Assembly: GCF_014656295.1 (NCBI RefSeq)
Contig: NZ_BNCD01000009.1
Span: 124,001 to 188,000, forward strand
DNA from: Streptomyces sulfonofaciens
Lineage (GTDB): Bacteria; Actinomycetota; Actinomycetes; Streptomycetales; Streptomycetaceae
Direction: 5' to 3'
DNA length: 64,000 bases
Every line of letters starts with the position of its first letter. Positions within the stretch are counted from its first letter, which is position 1. Below, piece by piece: positions 53,478-60,704 of this stretch. Position numbers and translations under genes: made by a program. Under the pieces are notes generated by a model, which saw only the letters and a list, made by a program, of their open reading frames with translations, ran no database searches and was not told the DNA's origin.

Positions 53478-55235
53478 TCACTGGTTGGCCGCCCACGGCC
53501 GATCGCCGTCGGCGTACTGGTCGAAGAGCGGCGTACGCCCCCGCTCCCGGGCCCGCCGGGCCGACGCGGCCCTGCGGGCGTCGCTGCGTCCACCGCCGGG
53601 CTCGTCCTGCTCCTGGGCATCGAAGGAGGAGTCGTCGGAGGGACGGTCGGAGCGGGTGGAGGAGGAAGGCGCGGCGCCGTCCTCGCCTCGCCGGCCCCTT
53701 CTGCCCTGCCCACGCGCCGCCCCCGCGCCCCGCGCGCCACTCGTATCGCGCGCGCCCGCCGCACCGGAGGCGCCGGAGCCGGAGGCACCGCCCCGCGCGC
53801 TTCCGCGCCCGCGCCCTGCACCGCGCGCCGATGAGCCACCGGAGCCATCCGTACCCGTGTCCGTCCCGTCACGCGATCCCGCCGCCCCTCCCGCGGAGGC
53901 GTCCGCGGGCTGCGCACCCGCGGATGCCTCCGCGGGCGGCTCGGCAGGGGACGACCGCGCCGCGCTCCACGTGTCGGCCGCACCGCGGTCGGCATCGCCT
54001 CCGGCGCGTGGCGCGACGGGCGCGGTGACGTACGTCGGCAGCGGCACCGGAACGGGGTCCCAGCTCTCGCCGGGCGCCGGCCCGCGGCGCCGCTCACGCT
54101 GCTGGTCGACCCACTCGGCGTGGTCGGTCTGCTCCACGAGGGCTCGGCGGTCCGCGGCCAGCGCGGAGAGCGCCTGCGCCTCCGTGTCCATGCCGGGTTC
54201 CGGGCCGTCGTCGGTGTCCTCCGGAGCGTCGGAGTCCTCGACGGCGGCCTGCACGGCGGCACCGGGCCGCCTGCCCGGCTGCCGCTCGCGCAGCCGCTGC
54301 GCCGCGGCCTCGGCCCGGCGCCGGTCCATGGTGTAGGTGAAGCGACGCCGCTCCTGGCGGCGCAGATAGGCGATGTAGCCGCTCAGCAGCACGGCAGGCA
54401 CACCGGGCACCCACAGCAGGGCGATCCCGCCCACCGCGGCGACCACGGCGCCCAGCGTGAAGGCGAGGAACAGAAGCACTGTGGTGCGCCGACGGCGCGC
54501 AAGCACCTTCGAGCGCCGAGCCCGTGCCGCGGCCTCCGCGGCAGCGGCAGGTCCTGCGGCACCCGTGGCGACGGCGGCACCCGTCCTGCGTGCGCCGGTG
54601 TGCCCTCTGCCCGACGGCCGACCCGCGCCCGCACCCGTCCCCGTAGCGGCCCCCGCACCTCTGCCCGCACCGGCCCCCGTACCGGGTCCGGTGTCCGCGA
54701 CGGCACCGGCGGTCTGGCGGCCCTGCGCATCCGGCCCGGGCTCGTACCGAGCGGACACCGACGGGGCCGGGTGCTGGTGGGCGGCAGCGGCGCGGCGGGC
54801 GGGCGCGGACGGCGACCTGTCCTGGCGGCCTGCCGCGAAGCGGCCGCGCGAGCGGCTCTGCGGCTCGTGCCCTTCCGGTTCCCGCCCCCGACGCTCCTTG
54901 CTCTCCCGCGGCCCCTCGGCTGCGCCGGCCTCGCGGCCGCCGCGCTGCCGGCGCGGCTCCGTGCGGGTGGGTACGGCCAGGGCCCGGACGTCCACCGAGC
55001 CGGTGGGTCCGCTCCGGTCGCTCCGCGGCTCGTCCGCCGCTTCCGAGCGCGCCTGCAGGTCCTTGGCGTACCGGCGCTCCATGCCCGCCCGGCCGGACAG
55101 CAGCCGGATGGCGGTACTGAAGCGTTCCGTCGGACGGGCTTCGTTCAGCTCGTCCTGCCTACGGAGCCACATCGGCACCAAGTAGGCGGCCCAGGCCCCG
55201 ACGATGACTGCGTAGATGAGGCCGCTGCTGCTCAC
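53478..55235 (-). CDS. sepX: Divisome-associated membrane protein SepX (GlpR homologue)
   Basis: Actinobacterial membrane protein that supports Z-ring and septum formation; in corynebacteria the homologue GlpR binds the MoeA-like Glp, which binds FtsZ. The 585-residue product has an N-terminal helix (residues 4-22, GLIYAVIVGAWAAYLVPMW) followed by RRQDELNEARPTERFSTA, a disordered Ala/Gly/Arg region, two close helices (about 250-290, LLFLAFTLGAVVAAVGG and IALLWVPGVPAVLLSG), then a long Ser/Gly/Ala-rich tail. GTG start, seven bases after TACCGT, probably leaderless. The galU-glp-rimJ-sepX order matches corynebacterial loci. Confidence 0.85.
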   Translation of the reverse strand: MSSSGLIYAVIVGAWAAYLVPMWLRRQDELNEARPTERFSTAIRLLSGRAGMERRYAKDLQARSEAADEPRSDRSGPTGSVDVRALAVPTRTEPRRQRGGREAGAAEGPRESKERRGREPEGHEPQSRSRGRFAAGRQDRSPSAPARRAAAAHQHPAPSVSARYEPGPDAQGRQTAGAVADTGPGTGAGAGRGAGAATGTGAGAGRPSGRGHTGARRTGAAVATGAAGPAAAAEAAARARRSKVLARRRRTTVLLFLAFTLGAVVAAVGGIALLWVPGVPAVLLSGYIAYLRRQERRRFTYTMDRRRAEAAAQRLRERQPGRRPGAAVQAAVEDSDAPEDTDDGPEPGMDTEAQALSALAADRRALVEQTDHAEWVDQQRERRRGPAPGESWDPVPVPLPTYVTAPVAPRAGGDADRGAADTWSAARSSPAEPPAEASAGAQPADASAGGAAGSRDGTDTGTDGSGGSSARGAGRGRGSARGGASGSGASGAAGARDTSGARGAGAARGQGRRGRRGEDGAAPSSSTRSDRPSDDSSFDAQEQDEPGGGRSDARRAASARRARERGRTPLFDQYADGDRPWAANQ

Positions 55236-55622
55236 GCCTCACACGGTAGAGGGGTTTGCATGAGGCCATCTGCCAATTCCCCCGGTGTGTCGCACGATCT
55301 GGCTGATATTCCGAACCTTTCTTGCGACTGGTGCGATCAGCCGACCGTTGGGAGACCGAATTCCGTTGGGGAAGCGATCGAAGTCGAGCGCTTTTTTCGA
55401 ACATTTATTTTATTAGGAGGGGTCACCGAAGGGCGCCGGAGGCTTGGGCGTGTGATCCGAGGTGCGGAAGCGCGGAGGGTCGCACGGACTGTCACGCACG
55501 CCGGTCGCATCCCACACACCGGTCACATCCCGCGCATCGGTCGCACATCGCACCCCGCACACCGGCCGTCCGGCCGCACCACCGGGCCCCGGGGCCGGAA
55601 GCCGGAGCGCCGGCCGGCGCCG
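55236..55622. other. sepX upstream region with an AT-rich island
   Basis: 55385-55425 is strikingly AT-rich (runs of T, then TTATTTTATTAGG). On the plus strand an ORF from ATG 55260 would read across it with a CDWC motif and two adjacent TTA codons, but its codon use is not that of neighbouring genes. From about 55490 to 55570 the sequence shows CACACCGGTCACATC-like reiterations. Likely a regulatory region for sepX; no gene claimed. Confidence 0.5.
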
Positions 55623-56258
55623 TCAGGCGGTGTTCCGGTCCGCATTCTCCGCGCGGACCCTGCGCCAGCGGGCGAGCAACCCCTCGGGGGCCTCCTCGGC
55701 GGTGAGCGCGAACACCAGATGGTCGCGCCACGCACCGTCGATGTGGAGGTAGCGCGGGCGGATCCCCTCCTCGCGGAATCCGAGTTTCTCCACGACCCGG
55801 CGGCTCGGCGCGTTCTCGGGCCGGATGCAGACCTCGATGCGGTGCAGCCCGACCGTACGGAAGCAGTGGTCCACCGCGAGGGCGACCGCGGTCGGCATCA
55901 CACCGCGGCCCGCCACCGCCTGGTCGACCCAGTAGCCGATGTGGGCGGAGCACATGGAGCCCCAGGTGATGCCGGCGACGGTCAACTGGCCCGCCATGCG
56001 GCCCTGGTACTCGACGACGAACGGCAGCATCCGTCCCGCGTGCGCCTCGGCGCGCAGATGGCGGACCATCTGGCGGTAGGTGGGCCGCTGGGTCATCGGA
56101 CCGGTCGGCGGTGGCGGCGGGATCGTCGCCTCCCACGGGCGCAGCCAGTCCCGGTTGCGGCGGTTCACCTCCCGCCAGACGCGCTGGTCACGCAGCCTTA
56201 TGGGGCGGAGGGCGATGTCGCCGTCCACCAGTTCGACCGGCCAGGACGGGCTGTTCAG
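55623..56258 (-). CDS. RimJ-like GNAT acetyltransferase, probable CTG start
   Basis: Protein or small-molecule N-acetyltransferase of the RimJ/RimL type. The product has LVDGDIALRPIRLRDQRVWREV, YWVDQAVAGRGVMPTAVALA (acetyl-CoA loop), CIRPENAPSRRVVEKLGFREEG, all standard. From GTG 56228 it has 201 residues but no Shine-Dalgarno site, and loses the conserved WPVEL segment in front. A CTG at 56258 gives 211 residues, has GGGGGG six bases upstream and overlaps the mog stop as CTGA. I therefore chose the CTG. It sits in the galU-glp-moaC-mog-rimJ unit; in corynebacteria rimJ is also next to glp and glpR. Confidence 0.8.
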   Translation of the reverse strand: MNSPSWPVELVDGDIALRPIRLRDQRVWREVNRRNRDWLRPWEATIPPPPPTGPMTQRPTYRQMVRHLRAEAHAGRMLPFVVEYQGRMAGQLTVAGITWGSMCSAHIGYWVDQAVAGRGVMPTAVALAVDHCFRTVGLHRIEVCIRPENAPSRRVVEKLGFREEGIRPRYLHIDGAWRDHLVFALTAEEAPEGLLARWRRVRAENADRNTA

Positions 56259-56890
56259 CGCGCACCCCCCGGGGGGACCTCCCAGGCTCCCCCGGCACCG
56301 GGGGAGGGTCTGGGGTGGTCGCCGCCGCGCAGTTGCTGCACGGCGTGCGGCAGGAGCGGCGCGAGGACGGCCAGGCCGTCGCGTACACCACCGGTGGACC
56401 CGGGCAGATTGACGATCAGCGTTCGGCCGGCGACTCCGGCGAGGCCCCGCGAGAGGGCCGCCGTCGCCACCTTCTCCCGTCCGAACGCCCGGATGGCCTC
56501 CGCGATGCCCGGCACCTCGTGGTCGACGACCGCGCGGGTCGCCTCCGGGGTCCGGTCGGTCGGGGAGATACCGGTGCCGCCGGTCGTCAGGATGACGTCG
56601 TACCCGGCCGCGACGCCCTCACGCAGCGCCCGCTCCACGGGATCGCCGTCCGGCACCACCCGGGGGCCGCCGACGGCGAAACCGAGCTCCCGGAGGCGTT
56701 CGGCGATCAGGGGGCCGCCGGTGTCCTCGTAGACGCCGGCCGCCGCGCGGTTCGAGGCGGTCACGACGAGGGCGCGCGCCGGGTCCCCGGGGGCGCCCTC
56801 GGCGTGCGCGGCATGCGGGACGTGCGGGGGGTCGTGGGGGTGCGGGGCGTCGTGGGGGTGCGAGGGGTCGCGGGGGTGCTGCTCGGTCAT
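56255..56890 (-). CDS. mog: Molybdenum cofactor protein MogA/MoaB with His-rich head
   Basis: Adenylyltransferase of molybdopterin in Moco synthesis. The 211-residue product has a His/Pro-rich head (eight His in the first 29 residues: HPHDAPHPHDPPHVPH), then the MoaB/Mog fold: ALVVTASNRAAAGVYEDTGG, DVILTTGGTGISPTDRTPEA, VPGIAEAIR, NLPGSTGGVRDGL. GGAGG stands seven bases before the ATG, which overlaps the moaC stop (ATGA). Confidence 0.92.
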   Translation of the reverse strand: MTEQHPRDPSHPHDAPHPHDPPHVPHAAHAEGAPGDPARALVVTASNRAAAGVYEDTGGPLIAERLRELGFAVGGPRVVPDGDPVERALREGVAAGYDVILTTGGTGISPTDRTPEATRAVVDHEVPGIAEAIRAFGREKVATAALSRGLAGVAGRTLIVNLPGSTGGVRDGLAVLAPLLPHAVQQLRGGDHPRPSPGAGGAWEVPPGGAR

Positions 56891-57483
56891 GCCTGTGCCT
56901 CCGGGCGCGTCCAGTGGCCCGACCTGCCGCCGGTCTTCTCCTCGACGCGCACGTCCGTGATCACGGCCGCCTTGTCGACGGCCTTCACCATGTCGACGAC
57001 CGTGAGCGCGGCCACGGAGACCGCGGTGAGGGCCTCCATCTCGACGCCGGTGCGGTCCGTGGTCCTGACGGTCGCCAGGATCTCGACGGCGTCGTCCGCG
57101 ACGGACAGCTCGACCGTCACGCCGGAGACGGCGAGGGGGTGGCACAACGGGATCAGATCAGGTGTGCGCTTGGCTCCCATGATGCCCGCGATCCGCGCCG
57201 TGGCCAACGCGTCACCCTTGGGCAGGCCGCCGTCGCGCAGCAGCTCGACGACCCGCGGGGACACCCGCACCCGGCCGCTCGCGCGCGCGGTGCGGGCGGT
57301 CACGTCCTTGCCCGAGACATCGACCATACGGGCGGCGCCCGACTCGTCGATGTGCGTCAGCCGGTCGTTGTCGTCCCGGCCGCTTGGAGGGGTTCCCGGC
57401 GCCGGCCGGTCCCCCTGGTCGTGCTCGCCCTCCCGGCCCTGCCGGGCGGGTCCGGGGGTCTCCCCCCGGGACATCGCGGTCAT
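56887..57483 (-). CDS. moaC: Cyclic pyranopterin monophosphate synthase
   Basis: Converts 3',8-cyclo-7,8-dihydro-GTP to cPMP in Moco synthesis. The 198-residue product has about 40 extra Gly/Arg/Glu-rich residues before the MoaC domain: LTHIDESGAARMVDVSGKDVT, AGIMGAKRTPDLIPLCHPL with the active-site His, GVEMEALTAVSVAALTVVDM and a catalytic Lys in VKAVDK. ATG at 57483 has GGGAG ten bases upstream; no start lies closer to the domain. Coupled to mog. Confidence 0.93.
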   Translation of the reverse strand: MTAMSRGETPGPARQGREGEHDQGDRPAPGTPPSGRDDNDRLTHIDESGAARMVDVSGKDVTARTARASGRVRVSPRVVELLRDGGLPKGDALATARIAGIMGAKRTPDLIPLCHPLAVSGVTVELSVADDAVEILATVRTTDRTGVEMEALTAVSVAALTVVDMVKAVDKAAVITDVRVEEKTGGRSGHWTRPEAQA

Positions 57484-57566
57484 GTTCTGTGCGCTCCCGG
57501 TCCTGGCCCGTGCGGTGCCGCGCACGGGCCCTGTGTGCGCGACACGGTACCGCGCGGGTCCGGGCC

Positions 57567-58913
57567 TCAGCCGAGCAGGATCGTCTCCACCTTGGTCCCG
57601 GGCGCCACGGAGACCGTGTCCTCGGGAACGGCGATGAGGGCGTCGGCATGGGCGAGCGCCGCCACCAGGTGGGAGCCGGCGCCGCCGACGGGAGCCACCG
57701 TGCCCGTGTCGGGGTCGTACGCGCCCCGCAGGAACTGCCTGCGGCCGGCCGGCGAGGTGAGCGGCCGGTCGGCGCGGAGTGTGGCGCTGACGGTGGGCCG
57801 GTGCACGTCGGGAAGGCCCCTGAGGGCGCGGATCGCGGGCCGGACGAACAGCTCGAAGGAGACGTACGACGAGACCGGGTTCCCCGGGAGCGCGAGGAGC
57901 GGGGTGTGCTCGGGGCCGATGGTGCCGAAGCCCTGGGGCTTGCCGGGCTGCATGGCGAGCTTGCGGAACTCGATGCCGCTGCCCACGGCGGGATCGCCCG
58001 GGTCCGCGGGGTCGCCGATGGTGGACAGGGCCTCCTTGACGACGTCGTACGCGCCGACGCTGACGCCGCCGGTGGTCACCAGGAGGTCGGCGCGGATGAG
58101 CTGGTCCTCGATGGTGGCGCGCAGGGTGTCCGCGTCGTCGGAGACCGCGCCCACCCGGTAGGCGAGGGCACCCGCGTCGCGGGCGGCGGCGGTGAGGGAG
58201 AAGCTGTTGGAGTCGTAGATCTGGCCGGGCCGCAAGTCCGCGCCGGGCTGGACCAGTTCGCTGCCGGTGGACAGGATGACCACACGCGGGCGCGGGCGCA
58301 CGCGTACCGCGCTGCGGCCGACGGCGGCGAGCAGGGAGATCTGCGGGGGGCCGAGGACCGTGCCGGCCTGGAGGGCGCGGTCGCCGGCGCGCACGTCACT
58401 GCCCTGGGCGCGCACATGGGCACCCTTGTCCGCCGGCCGGTACACCCGGACCTCGCCCGAGGCACCCTCCGGGGCCTGGCTGTGCGCCCGCATCCCGGAG
58501 ACGGGGCCCCCGCCGAGGCCGCCGTCGGTCCATTCGACGGGCACCACCGCGTCCGCGCCGGGCGGCACGGGGGCGCCGGTCATGATGCGGGCCGCCTGCC
58601 CGGGGCCGACGGTGGGCTGCTGGGCCTGCCCCGCGGCGACGTCCCCGATGACGGTCAGTACGGCGGGGAACTCCTCACCGGCGCCCGAGACGTCCACGGT
58701 GCGGACCGCGTAGCCGTCCATGGAGCTGTTGTCGAAGGGCGGGAGGGAGAGCGGCACCGCGATGTCCTCGACGAGGACGCACCCCTGTGCATCCAGGAGG
58801 TGCAGCTCGATGGGGTCCAGCGGACGGACCGTGGCGAGGATGTCCTCCAGGTGCTCGGTCACCGACCAGACGTGGTCCTGACCTGCGGCATGCGGAATGG
58901 CGGTGCTGCTCAA
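57567..58913 (-). CDS. glp: MoeA/gephyrin-like protein (Glp)
   Basis: MoeA fold, molybdopterin molybdenumtransferase; the actinobacterial copy next to galU and sepX/glpR is the Glp type that also binds FtsZ in corynebacteria. The 448-residue product has LPPFDNSSMDGYAVR, ARIMTGAPVPPGADAVVP, the MPT-binding ILSTGSELV and TTGGVSVGAYD, and LALPGNPVSSYVSF. TTG start five bases after the galU stop, with GAGGAG inside the galU end about 11 bases upstream. Whether this copy does Moco synthesis, division, or both cannot be told, but moaC and mog follow directly. Confidence 0.9.
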   Translation of the reverse strand: MSSTAIPHAAGQDHVWSVTEHLEDILATVRPLDPIELHLLDAQGCVLVEDIAVPLSLPPFDNSSMDGYAVRTVDVSGAGEEFPAVLTVIGDVAAGQAQQPTVGPGQAARIMTGAPVPPGADAVVPVEWTDGGLGGGPVSGMRAHSQAPEGASGEVRVYRPADKGAHVRAQGSDVRAGDRALQAGTVLGPPQISLLAAVGRSAVRVRPRPRVVILSTGSELVQPGADLRPGQIYDSNSFSLTAAARDAGALAYRVGAVSDDADTLRATIEDQLIRADLLVTTGGVSVGAYDVVKEALSTIGDPADPGDPAVGSGIEFRKLAMQPGKPQGFGTIGPEHTPLLALPGNPVSSYVSFELFVRPAIRALRGLPDVHRPTVSATLRADRPLTSPAGRRQFLRGAYDPDTGTVAPVGGAGSHLVAALAHADALIAVPEDTVSVAPGTKVETILLG

Positions 58914-58918
58914 AGTTG

Positions 58919-59824
58919 CTACATCTCCTCGGTGACGTAACGGCGGAGCCAGGTGCGGAAGTCCGGGCCCAGGTCTTCACGTTCGCACGCGAGTCTGACA
59001 ATGGCACGCAGGTAGTCGCCACGGTCTCCGGTGTCGTACCGGCGTCCCTTGAAGACCACGCCGTGCACCGGGCCGCCCGCCTTCTCGTCCACGGCGAGCT
59101 GCTGGAGCGCGTCGGTGAGCTGGATCTCACCACCTCGGCCGGGTTCCGTCTGACGCAGTATGTCGAAGACGCCGGGGTCGAGGACATAGCGGCCGATGAT
59201 GGCGAAGTTGCTGGGGGCGTCCGCGGTGTCCGGCTTCTCGACGAGGCCGGTGACCTTGACGACGTCGCCGTCGGTGGTCGGCTCCACCGCCGCGCAGCCG
59301 TACAGGTGGATCTGGGCGGGATCGACCTCCATGAGGGCGACGACGCTGCCGCCCTGCTGCTTCTGCACCTCGACCATCCGGGCGAGCAGCGGGTCGCGGG
59401 GATCGATCAGGTCGTCCCCGAGGAGGACGGCGAAGGGCTCCCTGCCGACGTGCGGGGCGGCGCACAGGACGGCGTGACCGAGGCCCCTGGGGTCGCCCTG
59501 GCGCACGTAGTGCATGGTGGCCAGGTCGCTGGACTCCTGGACCCTGGCGAGCCTGGCGCTGTCGCCCTTCTTGGAGAGAGCCTCTTCGAGCTCGTAGTTC
59601 CGGTCGAAGTGGTCCTCCAGGGGGCGCTTGTTGCGGCCCGTGACCATGAGGACGTCGTGGAGGCCCGCGGAGACGGCCTCCTCGACCACGTACTGGATCG
59701 CCGGCTTGTCGACGACGGGCAGCATCTCCTTGGGAGTGGCCTTCGTGGCCGGAAGGAAACGCGTACCGAGGCCCGCCGCGGGAATAACGGCCTTGCTGAT
59801 GGGGGGGTGCGGAGACTCAGTCAT
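58919..59824 (-). CDS. galU: UTP--glucose-1-phosphate uridylyltransferase
   Basis: Makes UDP-glucose for envelope polymers and for the Leloir pathway. The 301-residue product has AVIPAAGLGTRFLPATKATPK (nucleotide loop), VVDKPAIQYVVEEA, LLGDDLID, VTGLVEKPD and GGEIQLTDAL, all typical. ATG six bases after TATGGT, so probably leaderless. First gene of galU-glp-moaC-mog-rimJ, divergent from the folate gene. Confidence 0.95.
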   Translation of the reverse strand: MTESPHPPISKAVIPAAGLGTRFLPATKATPKEMLPVVDKPAIQYVVEEAVSAGLHDVLMVTGRNKRPLEDHFDRNYELEEALSKKGDSARLARVQESSDLATMHYVRQGDPRGLGHAVLCAAPHVGREPFAVLLGDDLIDPRDPLLARMVEVQKQQGGSVVALMEVDPAQIHLYGCAAVEPTTDGDVVKVTGLVEKPDTADAPSNFAIIGRYVLDPGVFDILRQTEPGRGGEIQLTDALQQLAVDEKAGGPVHGVVFKGRRYDTGDRGDYLRAIVRLACEREDLGPDFRTWLRRYVTEEM

Positions 59825-59836
59825 GCGGCCACCATA
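59825..59836 (-). promoter_or_regulatory. Leaderless -10 of galU
   Basis: TATGGT at 59831-59836 (minus strand), six bases before the ATG. No convincing -35. Confidence 0.5.
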
Positions 59837-59884
59837 ACGGGTGACTATGCGAGGTAACTGAGCCTCTACATAATTCATCAGCAT

Positions 59885-60541
59885 ATGAGTGCATATAGAG
59901 AGGTTTGTGAGCGCCCGATGCGTCATCCCGGGAAGAAGTTCCCCGAGGGTTGCGATGCTGACAAGCGCGCCTTGCGGCAAGGGTTCCTGTCGGTGAGGGA
60001 CAGGTTGACGGAGGATGACGTGCGGGGGGCGTCGCGGCTGCTGGCGCGGCGGGCCCTGGAACTGCCCGAGATGGCGCGGGCGCGGACGGTGGCGGCGTAT
60101 GTCTCCGTGGGCCACGAGCCCGGCACCGGCGACCTGCTGGAGGCGCTCCACGCGCGCGGTGTGCGCGTTCTGCTGCCGGTGCTGCTGCCGGACAACGACC
60201 TGGACTGGGGCGTCTACGAGGGCCCGGAGTCGGTGGTGGGCGTGCCCCGCCCGGGGCGGCTGACGCTGCACGAGCCGCTTGGCGGGCCGCTGGGCCCCGA
60301 CGCGGTGCTCGGGGCCGACGTCGTCCTGCTGCCCGGGCTCGCCGTCGACGCCCGGGGGACGCGCCTGGGCCGCGGTGGAGGCTCGTACGACCGCGTGCTG
60401 GCCCGTCTGGCGGCCGCGGACGCCGCTGCCGCCCTCGTGGTGCTGCTGTATGACGCGGAGGTCGTGGAGCGGCTGCCGGGACTGCCGCACGACCGTCCCG
60501 TGCAGGCGGTGGTGACGCCGTCGGGGACGCGGCGGTTCTGA
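59885..60541 (+). CDS. 5-formyltetrahydrofolate cyclo-ligase
   Basis: Converts 5-formyl-THF to 5,10-methenyl-THF using ATP. The 218-residue product has DKRALRQGFLSVRDRLT (substrate/ATP basic region), VAAYVSVGHEPGTGDLLEAL, and the signature DARGTRLGRGGGSYDRVL near residue 155. The ATG at 59885 has no Shine-Dalgarno site; CATAAT (59869-59874) would place transcription start about four bases ahead. ATG 59918 (MRHPGKKFP) is an alternative start. Confidence 0.9.
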   Translation: MSAYREVCERPMRHPGKKFPEGCDADKRALRQGFLSVRDRLTEDDVRGASRLLARRALELPEMARARTVAAYVSVGHEPGTGDLLEALHARGVRVLLPVLLPDNDLDWGVYEGPESVVGVPRPGRLTLHEPLGGPLGPDAVLGADVVLLPGLAVDARGTRLGRGGGSYDRVLARLAAADAAAALVVLLYDAEVVERLPGLPHDRPVQAVVTPSGTRRF

Positions 60542-60704
60542 CGTCGGGGGCACCGCGGCGCCGCGGGGGCCGTGGCGCCGCGGGGCCGTGGCGCCGTGGG
60601 GGCCGTGGCGCCGCGGGCGGGCGGGCACGGTACGCCTGCGGGCCCGTCCCCCGGCACCGGCGGCGCAGCGCGGGGCGGGCCGTGCCCGCCCCGCGGCCGG
60701 CCTC
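60542..60704. repeat. GC-rich repeats after the folate gene
   Basis: GGGCCGTGGCGCCGCG-type 15-18-bp units recur three to four times (60560-60620) between converging genes. No gene seen. Confidence 0.65.

Noticed and set aside
55337..55519. 60-codon minus-strand ORF upstream of sepX
   Set aside because: Arg/Pro/Thr-rich translation, no ribosome site, and it lies in the AT-rich regulatory island.
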